From assembly GCA_023212695.1 (NCBI GenBank), contig JALCCG010000395.1, positions 1 to 15,264 on the forward strand: 15,264 nt of DNA, read 5' to 3'. The stretch comes from Sporisorium sorghi. Taxonomy: Eukaryota; Basidiomycota; Ustilaginomycetes; Ustilaginales; Ustilaginaceae. A model generated the notes under the pieces. It made no database searches. It saw only the letters and a program-made list of their open reading frames with translations, and was not told the origin of the DNA. Each line of letters opens with the position of its first letter. Position 1 is the stretch's first letter. The position numbers were made by a program, and so were the translations under genes. Below, in pieces: positions 1 through 8,438 of this stretch.

Positions 1-1
1 C

Positions 2-1270
2 GGTCGTGCGGCTGCTGCCAACATCAGGACCTTCACCGTCATCCTCACGGACACCAAGCTGGGTCGCGGTGGCGTGCTGTCCATCGGCGAGCTGCTGGCT
101 GACGAGGCCGAGGCAAAAGCTGCACAGCCGTATGTTCCGGACGATGTGCACACCACCGCCTATCTGCCCTCGTCGTCCGGTACGACGGGTTTGCCGAAAG
201 CGGTGCAGATCTCGCACTTCAACGTGGTCTCGATGCTGTCGATGAACCTCAACACGCCCGGCTTTGTCCCTGAGGGGCTTACGCCGAGCGGGGTGCGCGT
301 GCTCAGCTTCCTGCCCTTCTTCCATGCGTATGGTCTGAATGGGCAGCTGCACCTCGTCCTGCGCATGCGTGGTCAGCTGTTCATCCTCCGTCCCTTTGCC
401 GCCGACGCTGTGTGCAAGGCGCTGCAGACGTATCGGATCAACATGTTCAACTGCGTGCCGCCGGCGCTGACGCGGCTCGCCAAGCACGCCGCCACGGACC
501 GCAGCGCCTTTGCCACCGTCAGGCGCATCCGGTGTGGCGCCGCGCCGCTCGATGCCGAGACCGAGGCGCGCTTCTCGGCGCTGACGGGCGTCGAGGTCAA
601 GCAGGGCTGGGGCATGACCGAGCTCACTCTCGCCGGACTCGATCCGTACAGCGGCTCCCAGACGCCTGGCTCCGTCGGGTGCCTCATCCCCTCGACGCTC
701 GCCAAGGTGGTCGATGTCGACAGCGGCAAGCCTGTGCCGCCCGGGCAGCGCGGCGAGCTCCTCGTCAAGGGCTCCCAGGTGTTTACGGGCTACCTCGCCA
801 ACGTCGAAGAAACCAAAGCCGCCTTCACGCCAGACGGCTTCTTCCGCACAGGCGACGTCGCCGTCGTCGACCCGCACACGGGCGAGTTCAGCATCGTCGA
901 CAGGCTGAAAGAGTTGATCAAGTATCAAGGCTTCCAAGTCGCCCCCGCCGAGCTCGAGGGCATCCTCATCACCCACCCGCGCATCGCGGCCGCCGCCGTC
1001 GTCGGCAGATACGACAAGCCCACCGCCACCGAACTCCCCTGCGCCGTCGTCGAGCTCAGCTGCAAAGACGTGGCTGATAAGCAGATGCTGGCTAGGGAGA
1101 TCGACAAGTTCGTCCGCGCCAAGGTCTCGCACCACAAGTACCTTCGTGGCGGGATTTACTTTGTTGACAAGGTGCCTGTCAGCGCGAGTGGCAAGATTCT
1201 GCGCAAACAGGTCAGGGCGATGCTGCAAGACCTAGAGCCGCAGCTGCCTCTGCCGCGAGCCAAGTTGTAG
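2..1270 (+). CDS. Peroxisomal acyl-CoA synthetase / 4-coumarate-CoA ligase-like enzyme (5' partial)
   Basis: This is the C-terminal 422 residues of an ANL-superfamily adenylate-forming enzyme. The reading frame is open from the left edge, so the N-terminus lies outside the window. The family activates a carboxylic acid with ATP and transfers it to CoA. The motifs are in the right order: the phosphate-binding loop SSSGTTGLPK (170-199), the A5 motif GWGMTE (605-622), GELLVKG, the hinge region around RTGD and DRLKELIKYQGFQVAP typical of 4CL-type enzymes, and the C-terminal SGKILRK with the catalytic lysine codon at 1193-1195. The last residues are RAKL, so the protein ends in AKL, an accepted PTS1 signal, and peroxisomal import is inferred. 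The substrate (medium/long-chain fatty acid versus aromatic acid) cannot be read from this part. It converges on the SSXT gene, with 158 bp between the stop codons. Confidence 0.9.
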   Translation, partial: GRAAAANIRTFTVILTDTKLGRGGVLSIGELLADEAEAKAAQPYVPDDVHTTAYLPSSSGTTGLPKAVQISHFNVVSMLSMNLNTPGFVPEGLTPSGVRVLSFLPFFHAYGLNGQLHLVLRMRGQLFILRPFAADAVCKALQTYRINMFNCVPPALTRLAKHAATDRSAFATVRRIRCGAAPLDAETEARFSALTGVEVKQGWGMTELTLAGLDPYSGSQTPGSVGCLIPSTLAKVVDVDSGKPVPPGQRGELLVKGSQVFTGYLANVEETKAAFTPDGFFRTGDVAVVDPHTGEFSIVDRLKELIKYQGFQVAPAELEGILITHPRIAAAAVVGRYDKPTATELPCAVVELSCKDVADKQMLAREIDKFVRAKVSHHKYLRGGIYFVDKVPVSASGKILRKQVRAMLQDLEPQLPLPRAKL

Positions 1271-1308
1271 ACTCGCGAGAAGCATGTCACTGCAGAAAGA
1301 GAAGAAGA

Positions 1309-1314
1309 AATAAA
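1309..1314 (+). terminator. Poly(A) signal of the acyl-CoA synthetase gene
   Basis: A canonical AATAAA hexamer lies 39 bases after the TAG stop of the synthetase gene, at a normal distance for mRNA 3' processing. The cleavage site itself cannot be seen. The 158-bp gap is shared with the convergent SSXT gene, so the two 3' UTRs probably overlap. Confidence 0.55.
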
Positions 1315-1428
1315 CATCCCGTGAAAGAAGAGTTGCCGATACCAATACATGCAGCCCCCGTACGGAAGAGTGAGAGGCTGGATTACAGAGAAGAGCAGAA
1401 CCTTCCACCCTCAAAGGATGGCGTAGGT

Positions 1429-2415
1429 TCACTGTAGCGACTGGAAAAACTGCTGCTGCTGCGGATTTGCGCCCTGAGCCTGTGCCTGTGCCTGCATGTG
1501 CGCCATATACTGCTGCCGAATCTGCTGCTGCAAGTGCGGCGGCAAGTTCTGGAAGTTGGGCATGCCTCCCATTCCCATGCCCATCCCTGGCTGTCCTCCT
1601 GGCTGTTGCGGCTGCTGCTGCTGTGCCGGCGACCCAACCGCCGCTGCCGGCGAACCTTGCTGCAAGCCCGGAGGCTGAAATCCAAAGTTGGGCTGCTGCT
1701 GTCCTGCGAACTCGGTCATGGATGCCATCGTTGCCGGACTGGGAGCCGACTGCAGCTGCGAAGGATCAAATCCAAGATTCGACGATCCGGTGCGATTGCG
1801 TCCACCACCTGTACTCGTCATGCTGCCCACGGAGCCAGAGCTGCCCGGTCTCGCCGGAAAGCCTCCCTGCCCACCACCGCCCAAAGGCGTTCCCATCCTG
1901 CCGGGTACGTTGCCGCCAAACGCGCTCGCAGACGGACTCGCCAGCGCCTGGCCCGGGCTGTCCGAATGCCGACTCCCCGGCCGCCCCGTCGCTGGACTCG
2001 AAACCGCTCCCACACCACCGTTCGCCATCATCTGCTGAGTCTGCTGCATCGTCGCCGGACTGCCCACAGAAGTCGGGCCCGTCGAGCCTTGCATCGCCTT
2101 TTGACGCTGCAACGCCGCATTCTGTAGAGACGTCATTTGCTGCAACTGCATCTGCAGAGGCATGCCCTTGAAGCCGTTGACGTTGTCCTCCATGAAAGCG
2201 ACCCATGGGTGAGTGCCCTGTCCGCGAAGATGAGATTGAAGAGCGTGCAGGTTGACGAGCGCGTTGGGACCGAACGCCTGCATGAGCGCTTGAGCTTGCG
2301 GGTTGTTGGGGATGTTCTGAGCGGCAGCTGGCGGAGCAATCGGCACGGGAGGGGCCAACGACAGATCAGGACCTTTGCCTGGCTGCTGCTGCTGTGCTGC
2401 TTGTGGTGCCGATGC

Positions 2416-2454
<39 letters not shown>

Positions 2455-4218
2455 ACTCTGTTGGCCTGCAGGCGTCGACGTCGACGCGGGATCGGTGGCA
2501 CTTGGCATCGACACCGAGGCATCCGTCGACTGATTGGTGTCACTAGCCTGCTGATGATTCGACGCAGCCGATGGCGATCGTTCAATCCCCTTGCTTGCCG
2601 CGCGCTTTCTCGCATCATCGCCAGCCAGGTCCGCCGTAGAGTCACGAGACCGCTTCTTACCATCCGCCAATGGCGAGCTGGACCCGCCGGCAGCACCGAA
2701 AAGTGCGATCAGTCTGTCGAACAAGGCAGGAAGCGGCGACGAGGGGGCATGCTCGCTGCGCGGGAAAGGCTCCAAACGCGGCAAGGCACCTTTGGGTGGC
2801 GCCCTTGCGCTGGGATCGACGCTCTTGCCCGCCTGGTCAGCGATGCTGGCGAGGTAGCCCAAGTTGGCTTGCAGACGCACCGCAGCTTCGCGGTAGACGG
2901 GGTCTGTAGTGAGCTCTTTGGCCTGCATTTCTACGCAGAGACGGATGAGCTCCTTGTTGATGCGCAGGATGAGAGCCACGCGGCCTTCGCGAGCGGGCGT
3001 GGATGGTAGCGAGCTGCTCGATGGAGTTGCAGGGGCTCCGTCTGCTAGAGCTTTCTTCTCTGGCGTTGCTGGCGTCGAGGCGGTCGCAGCTTCGGATGCA
3101 GTGACAGCCTGTACTGCAGGAGGAGGCGCGACAGTGCTGCTGGATGACGGAGGTTGAGGAGCTGTCTCGCTGGCCGGTGCTTCTGATGCTGCCTGCTGAT
3201 CCGGGGCAGACGCAGCTGGCTCTTTGCTGCTCTCCGTCTTCTCTGTGGTCACAGCAGCTTCGGTGCGGGGTTTGGGGTCGGCCTCATTGCTCTGCGTTGA
3301 GGCGGTGACTTGTGGCTGTGGCTGCTGCGTCGACTCTGCGGCAGTGTTGGCGCTGTCAGCAGCAGACTGTGTTGCAGCCGCTTCCGCTGTTGTCGATGTA
3401 GGCTCTGTGGCAGCGGCGCTTGCTTGTGACGGGACTTCGCTCGTTGCAGGTGCGACGCCGGTCGAGGGCTTCACAGTGGCTGCAGCTTCGGACGGCTCGT
3501 CGGCTGAAGTGCTAGCAGGTGGGGCTGGCGGTGCCTGTTGGTTCTTCGAGGCGGCTGAGGGTGCCGTCGCGGAGCTCGTTTCTGGCACGGAAGACAAAGC
3601 AGTCTGCGCTACAGCTGATGAAGCGTTCGTGACGTCGGCTGAATTAGATTCGGTGGCAGGATCTTGAGATGCCGTCGTGGATTCAGCGGTAGCTGCAGGG
3701 ACCGTTGTGGACGCCGGATGTGTTTGTTCGTTAGTTGAAGCTGCGGGAACGGAGTCGCTGAGAGCCTCGGTAGACGAGGCATCTGCGGTGGATGGACCTG
3801 TCGTAACGGAGCCAACGCCAGGTGCATTCGCGGAAGAAATCTCTGGGCCACTGGTAGCCGATGGTGCCGAGGCGGTGGTGTCCGCGCCTGCCTTGGCCTC
3901 GCCGACGAGAGCCTCGGGTGCAGGCTCGGTGGATGGTACAGCAACCTGTTCAGGGGCCGCAGCGGCCGGCTCTTCAGTTGCTAGCGTTGGAGCTGTTGCT
4001 CCATCCGTTGCGCTGCTAGCAGTCTCGGTAGCAGCTGCGTCGGCGGATGATGATATTTGTTGCAGCGTGGCAGGCGTCGGTAGTGGCACTTCTGTCTGGC
4101 CCGCTGGTATCGAAGAGCCAGGTGTCGGTTGCGTTGATTCCAGAGCGGATGTGGTAGTAGCTGGAGCGTCGGTAGAGCTTTCATCCGCTGCAGCGAGTGG
4201 TTGTGGTGTGGAGTCCAT
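1429..4218 (-). CDS. SSXT (SS18/SNF30-like) domain protein, probable SWI/SNF-type chromatin-remodelling subunit
   Basis: The protein has 929 residues and no visible intron. The start is the ATG at 4216-4218 (protein begins MDSTPQPLAA), with A at -3 and G at +4; the frame is open further upstream but contains no ATG. Residues 1 to about 400 are a Ser/Thr/Ala/Pro-rich disordered region. Residues about 413-463 look like the SSXT domain: they contain RINKELIRLCVEMQ and end in RLQANLGYLASIAD, matching the family pattern of a helix followed by RLQxNLxYLAxIAD. Next come a basic stretch KKRSRD (521-526) with ARKR nearby, a likely nuclear signal, a 13-glutamine run (589-601), and a Gln/Gly/Met/Pro-rich C-terminus ending FFQSLQ. 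In animals and Schizosaccharomyces pombe, SSXT proteins (SS18, Snf30) belong to SWI/SNF complexes, so the same role in the nucleus is inferred. The domain call rests on pattern recognition only. Confidence 0.75.
2416..2454 (-). repeat. Polyglutamine-coding CAG/CAA microsatellite in the SSXT gene
   Basis: Thirteen consecutive glutamine codons, mostly CAG with three CAA, encode residues 589-601 of the SSXT protein. A serine and two more glutamines lie directly N-terminal to the run. Further glutamine clusters occur at 2380-2400 and in the last 150 residues. Interrupted CAG/CAA tracts like this often vary in length between strains. Confidence 0.85.
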
Positions 4219-4396
4219 CGTGAAAGCTGTTGGTAGTGCTGGATTGAAAGGGTATATGACTAGCAATGGGTTGCTCTCTGTCGCGTCGTATTGGATGTAA
4301 CCCAAGCAGATTTCGGATGAAAGCGTTACAGGACGCTGTTTGAAGCGAGACGCCGAAAGTGAAAAGAGCAGACTGTTGAGACCAAGCAAAGGTGGA

Positions 4397-4446
4397 ATGG
4401 ATGGATGGATCGAGAAAGGAGAAGGGAGATGGATGGTGGATGGTGG
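4397..4446. repeat. ATGG-type simple repeat
   Basis: Three ATGG units (4397-4408) are followed, after a purine-rich spacer, by alternating ATGG and TGG units (4429-4446). On the SSXT mRNA strand this reads as CCAT/CCA repeats, about 180-230 bases before the start codon. No coding function is seen. Confidence 0.6.
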
Positions 4447-4540
4447 TCAGAGCGTAAGAAGCCGAAACCGCGAAGAACTCCAAAATTTGGGCGCCGAATC
4501 TGCGCAGAAAAGGCAATGATTCCCGTTTTCTGCGAGAAAA

Positions 4541-4552
4541 GAGACGCGTCTC
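4541..4552. promoter_or_regulatory. 12-bp palindrome centred on ACGCGT (MCB-like)
   Basis: GAGACGCGTCTC is a perfect 12-bp palindrome about 330 bp upstream of the SSXT start codon. Its core ACGCGT equals the MluI cell-cycle box bound by MBF (Mbp1-type) factors in yeasts. Use by an MBF complex here is an inference. Another ACGCGT occurs in the window at 14779-14784, in a 3' flank, so the bare hexamer is not rare in this GC-rich DNA. Confidence 0.35.
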
Positions 4553-4768
4553 CAGAAGCAGAGCGCCATACCAGCGCCTCGCCCTTCAGTGCATCTCGCC
4601 TGTCTCTTTTGAAAAGGATTTTTTGAGCCTTAATTTCAGAGCCGATTTTTCTCGTTCTCTTTTCGGGAACCATGTCACTCGGCTTTGCTCACCATCATCT
4701 GCTCGGATTGACTTTGACCTTATGACGATGAGGGAGCGGCTTTGCTTTGGCTGACAGTACTGCTTGCT

Positions 4769-7531
4769 CTACTTGATATCCTTGACCACCTTCAAGCACT
4801 CGGCTATCACCTGCAGCAGACTCTTACGTGCTTCCTGCACCTGGGCTGACCCCGATGCTTGTTGGAGCTGTTTGACGTGGTGGCCCAGAGTCTCCTGCAG
4901 CGTAGACTGCACCTGTGCTTGATCGAAACCCCCTCGGTGTTTGGAGTCCTTTTCTGTCGACCGTGAGAGGTGCTGCAAGACACTGAGCAGCACGTAGCTG
5001 GCGCGCAGGCTCAGGCTGATGCCGTTAAGCTGCACCTCTGCCTCGAGATCAGCACTGCTCTTCTTTGGGTCCTGGATCGAAGGCTGCAGATCAGCTCGCT
5101 CCCATTCGTTTCTCTCTGCGTCTTCGGATCGATCGAGCACCATACTGGAGAGCAGAACTGGAAAAAGCCGAGGCAGGGTCAACAGAGCTTCGACCGCCCT
5201 CGTCGACTCGGTCACCATCGCCAGTATAGCAAGGCACGCCATCCTTGTGGCGAGGGATGGCTCTCCTCCTGAGCCTGCGGAGCTTGCCTCGGATGCTTGA
5301 TTCGTCGTAGTGCTGGCAGTACGATTTGCGAAGGCCCATTCGTCGACTTCAGAAAGTCCGAGGAGCATCCTGAGGCGCAAGCTCAGCCGGTCTTGCGAGT
5401 CTGCCGGCGTCTTTTCCGCAGGCGCCTCTGCAGCATCAGAACCTGCATTGACAAAATAGTCAAAGACAGTTTCGACCTGCAGCAGGTTGACGAGTAGCTC
5501 GATCCAAGCTCTGCGCACCATGGCATGATCCTCCATTAGCAGTTGCTCGCATGCTTGTGCCAGGACGGATGTGGAGCTGAACGTCTTGCTTTCATCCTGT
5601 GCGCCATCCGCGCCGGCAGACGCGGGGATCAAAGAGAAGCCAGCAATCTTTGTGCAGACTTCTGGCGAGAGTGACGCCAAATTGGTGAGCGCAAGAAGCG
5701 CTTCGAACTTTTGCAGCCGAGACGCCGCTGGGCAGAGCAGAAGAGTGCAGATCACCGAGGCCACGGAGGAAAGCCCCTCGGACGAAGGGAAGAGCAGGCT
5801 TGGGTTCAACGAGATGAGAAGCTTGGCCAATGCCTGCAATGGCGCCAGGTCTTCCGTCGTCACGTCTGTCGCTACCGACGCTCCCGATGAACGTGCAAAG
5901 AGACCGTTGGATGCGCTCGCGGACTGTTGACCAGCGGATAAATTCAAATCGGAAGGATGCAGCTTGTGCAAGACGGGAGCCGAGAGAGCCAGCACTGCTT
6001 TGAGCGCACCCTGTTGCACAGCCTTGCCACGCATGACGCGGTCCTGTTTGGTGAGTAGCGAAAGCAAGGCATCGCCGCATGCTCGGCGCACGCTCTTGCT
6101 TGGGTTGACCTTCCAGCTCGAGCTATCTGCTTCTGCAGGAGATTTGTTCGAAGAAGGCGGGGGTACTGCTGTGGCGATCGAGCAAAGCGTTTCTACACCT
6201 TTGGCTTCGAGAACCGCAAGGCACCTCTTTTCCACCCTTGGTATTGTCTCGAGCTCGTCATCCTCTTCGGCCTGACTGTCACCTTTCTTGTCTCCCTGAG
6301 CGTTGGCAAAGTTGCGGAGACGACGGACCTGCTTCTCCTCAGCAGTCAGGGTGGGCGGGTAGGCGGTAACGTTGGCCAAGATGGTGACGAGACCAAGCTG
6401 AAGTGCGCCATCGAACCTTTGGCTGTCAAGATCGAGGGCTTGCTTGGGGTCCGATTTCTTTGGCGCTGTCATGTCGAAGTCCGTGCACAGCACCTCGAGC
6501 AGTGTGCGATCCGCCGCGACCTTCTCCTTGAACGTCGGTTGAACGGTGAGGTAGGCCAACACTTCGAGGCAGCTCAGCTCGGCAATACGGTGGATCTCTG
6601 CATATGTTGCATCAGCCACAGATGTAGTTGATATCTTTTGTTTGTGCTGAGAATTGATGGCGAGCAGCTCGGCTCGGACAGCACGAAAGAGTGCCTCGTC
6701 CTTGCGCTGACGTTCTGATCTGCTTTCTTGAATCTTGCGGATATGTTCTTGTTGCGATGTTGGTTGGGAGGATGCTCCTTGAGCGAGGCCCTGCACAGCC
6801 TCTTCAGCGGCGGCTCGATACACCTTGATATCGGCGAGACCGGCGACGATGGCGACAGCATCTGTTTTGCGTTGTTGGTCTGCCGACTGTGGCGAGCCGC
6901 GAGAGACGCAAGCAATATCGAGCCAGTCGAGAACTGCCTGCTGCGCTGCGAGATATTTCCTCGTTGCAGTCGAATTTGCAGCGGAAGAGATGAGCTCAGC
7001 TACTGCCAGACTGACGAGCTCTTCGTCGGAGAGCAGCCGGCTCGAAGCAGTGCCATCTTTGCTGCGACCCGTGACAGCATTGCAAGCATCGGGGGCTTCC
7101 AGTACAAGATCGATAATTCCGTCTGCCGTGAGAACGTCGTGCGCTTCTGCGGGAAGAACGCTGAATAAAGCAGAGAGGAAGTTGAGAGCGGAGAGTAAGC
7201 TGTGTGGTGTTGTGTCGGCTAGCCTTGATCGGATCACTGGCGTGAGGAGCTGTGCAACGTTCTCGTCGACAGGGTTTGTGCCCGTGTTTGAGCTGTCGGA
7301 GGCGGTCCGCACATTTGTCGAGGAAGAGCGCGAAGCCAGCGTGAGGAGTGCAGCACTCCGAGCCTGCTTGAGCCTAGCTAATGATGTCGACGTCGACGGC
7401 GTATCCGATGAGCTGAGGGAAGCGTGGGAAAGCGGCGCGAAAGCATCGACAAATGTTTGAGCAGTTGCGGTGGACAACGGATCATCCGACACCGAGAAGC
7501 GTCGAATGCTCTCGACCAGCTCGTCCTGCAT
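4769..7531 (-). CDS. UCS-domain myosin chaperone (UNC-45/She4/Rng3 family)
   Basis: The protein has 920 residues and a single open frame. The start ATG at 7529-7531 has A at -3 and gives MQDELVESIRRF. It is all-helical in character, with armadillo-like segments. The C-terminal part carries UCS-family signatures: KFEALLALTNLASL starting at residue 608, then LMEDHAMVRRAWIELLVNLL at about 666-685, both matching the UNC-45/She4/Rng3 pattern of an ALTNLA helix followed by an EDH-MVRRA helix. No TPR domain is apparent at the N-terminus, as is usual in fungi. UCS proteins fold and stabilise myosin motor domains, acting in the cytoplasm on endocytosis, cytokinesis and polarised growth. The protein is longer than budding-yeast She4 (about 790 residues), with low-complexity Ser/Thr/Ala stretches and an acidic loop EEDDELE adding length. 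It is divergent from RPC1. Confidence 0.82.
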   Translation of the reverse strand: MQDELVESIRRFSVSDDPLSTATAQTFVDAFAPLSHASLSSSDTPSTSTSLARLKQARSAALLTLASRSSSTNVRTASDSSNTGTNPVDENVAQLLTPVIRSRLADTTPHSLLSALNFLSALFSVLPAEAHDVLTADGIIDLVLEAPDACNAVTGRSKDGTASSRLLSDEELVSLAVAELISSAANSTATRKYLAAQQAVLDWLDIACVSRGSPQSADQQRKTDAVAIVAGLADIKVYRAAAEEAVQGLAQGASSQPTSQQEHIRKIQESRSERQRKDEALFRAVRAELLAINSQHKQKISTTSVADATYAEIHRIAELSCLEVLAYLTVQPTFKEKVAADRTLLEVLCTDFDMTAPKKSDPKQALDLDSQRFDGALQLGLVTILANVTAYPPTLTAEEKQVRRLRNFANAQGDKKGDSQAEEDDELETIPRVEKRCLAVLEAKGVETLCSIATAVPPPSSNKSPAEADSSSWKVNPSKSVRRACGDALLSLLTKQDRVMRGKAVQQGALKAVLALSAPVLHKLHPSDLNLSAGQQSASASNGLFARSSGASVATDVTTEDLAPLQALAKLLISLNPSLLFPSSEGLSSVASVICTLLLCPAASRLQKFEALLALTNLASLSPEVCTKIAGFSLIPASAGADGAQDESKTFSSTSVLAQACEQLLMEDHAMVRRAWIELLVNLLQVETVFDYFVNAGSDAAEAPAEKTPADSQDRLSLRLRMLLGLSEVDEWAFANRTASTTTNQASEASSAGSGGEPSLATRMACLAILAMVTESTRAVEALLTLPRLFPVLLSSMVLDRSEDAERNEWERADLQPSIQDPKKSSADLEAEVQLNGISLSLRASYVLLSVLQHLSRSTEKDSKHRGGFDQAQVQSTLQETLGHHVKQLQQASGSAQVQEARKSLLQVIAECLKVVKDIK

Positions 7532-8227
7532 CGTGTTGGTGATATGGTGCGTGTAAGGCGCTGGACGAGGTGAGGCTGGTGAACCCTCCCGTCCTTCACG
7601 GGTTTGTGTGTTGGTCTCGCTCGGGCTGGCCGCAGCCTCAAACCTTCTTCCAAAGTGGAGTTGGATGGTTCGGGACTCGGAGCTGCAACGTGCTCCGCTG
7701 CGTGGGGCCTAACAAATACGAAAAAAGCGAAGCCAGGAAGAAGCGCTGCTGCGCGGTGCTTTGTATATATATTTTTTATTTATTTTTTATTTTTTATGGG
7801 AGCCGTAGAATTTTTTTCGGAAGCTGAGTGTGGTTGGTGACTTTTGAGAAGATGCTTCTTCACCTTGCTTCTCGATCATCACACCATCACCTGTATCGCA
7901 CCTGTCAGTCACCTCATCATCGGCACTTCCCTACGACCGCCTTCTATTCAAAGATATCACGACTTTGCGCGACCTTTCAGTCTCATCATCGACTCAGTCC
8001 ACCCGCGACCTTGTCTGAGAGCAGCGTGATCCAGCTTGGACTCGCCGCTTCCCCCTCCGCAGCCAGTCATCACAGCGTCGTCGCGCCACATCTAGTCGAG
8101 CCTCAGAGGAATTGTTTCAGCACTCAACTCTGCTGTGCGACAGCTTCTCCCTATCTCGAATCAGCTGGACCGCCGTCTCTTCAACCATCCTTGCAGCTTA
8201 TTCACGACAGCAACGCCTAACTCCGCC

Positions 8228-8245
8228 ATGTCGATCTCGGCGTAG
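8228..8245 (+). promoter_or_regulatory. Five-codon upstream ORF in the RPC1 leader
   Basis: An ATG with G at -3 opens a five-codon frame (MSISA, stop TAG) that ends 193 bp before the RPC1 start codon. If the RPC1 transcript starts upstream of 8228, this short frame would be read first by scanning ribosomes and could lower or regulate RPC1 translation. The transcription start is not visible, so its inclusion in the mRNA is unproven. Confidence 0.3.
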
Positions 8246-8253
8246 CTCAGCAC

Positions 8254-8266
8254 CACACACACACAC
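8254..8266. repeat. Short (CA) dinucleotide repeat
   Basis: A run of six and a half CA units lies about 170 bp upstream of the RPC1 start codon. It is short and its function is unknown. Confidence 0.6.
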
Positions 8267-8438
8267 GCATACCTTGCCGGCTGTAACCTCAATCTACCGC
8301 AGCTGAAGTTCGAGGCGCTATCGCTGGCGCAAGTTGGTCGCTCTCAGCTCCGACGAAGTCCCGAGATCTTCATCTACGGCGAAACTGCCACAGTCGACCT
8401 TCCACGCTGGCCACGAACGGCGCCACACACTCGCCAAA

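Larger units (their letters stand above)
4219..4768 (-). promoter_or_regulatory. Upstream region of the SSXT gene / 3' flank of the UCS gene
   Basis: This 550-bp stretch has no credible gene. Towards the SSXT gene it holds a purine-rich ATGG repeat zone (4397-4446), then two adjacent inverted repeats: TTTTCT-GCG-AGAAAA (4526-4540) and the 12-bp perfect palindrome GAGACGCGTCTC (4541-4552). The part next to the UCS gene stop (about 4600-4670) is T-rich. No TATA box is evident. It should contain the SSXT promoter and 5' UTR and the UCS gene 3' UTR. Confidence 0.5.
7532..8438. promoter_or_regulatory. Divergent intergenic region between the UCS chaperone gene and RPC1
   Basis: The two start codons are 907 bp apart on opposite strands, so both promoters must lie here. 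An A/T run with TATATATAT (7764-7772) and T-rich repeats spans 7761-7796 and is the only strongly AT-rich block; it sits roughly 235 bp from the UCS start and about 670 bp from the RPC1 start. The stretch 7850-8220 is C/T-rich and resembles a fungal promoter or long leader. A (CA) repeat lies at 8254-8266. Upstream ORFs with ATG starts occur at 7796-7840, 7852-8220 and 8228-8245. I see no convincing structural RNA gene. Confidence 0.6.

Noticed and set aside
3224..4300. Long plus-strand open frames (147 and 207 codons) opposite the SSXT gene.
   Set aside because: They encode Val/Ala/Ser/Gly-only sequence that mirrors the Ser/Thr/Ala-rich sense repeats; this is an antisense shadow of low-complexity coding DNA.
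4219..4389. N-terminal extension of the SSXT protein by 57 residues (also extensions of RPC1 from 8334 and of the spherulin-4-like protein from 13763).
   Set aside because: Each extension begins at TTG with no ATG. The first ATG in each case has A at -3 and starts either a conserved N-terminus (RPC1), a signal peptide (spherulin-4-like) or a plausible protein start.
7852..8220. 122-codon ATG-started frame upstream of RPC1.
   Set aside because: The product is His/Ser/Pro-rich without recognisable domains, and composition fits a C/T-rich promoter or leader. It is kept only as a possible upstream ORF, not as a gene.
8236..8320. tRNA-like internal promoter words: TAGCTCAG (8243-8250) and GTTCGAGGC (8308-8316).
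   Set aside because: They resemble Pol III A and B boxes at a plausible distance, but no D-stem, T-stem or acceptor pairing can be formed and CA repeats fill the D-arm. Probably chance.
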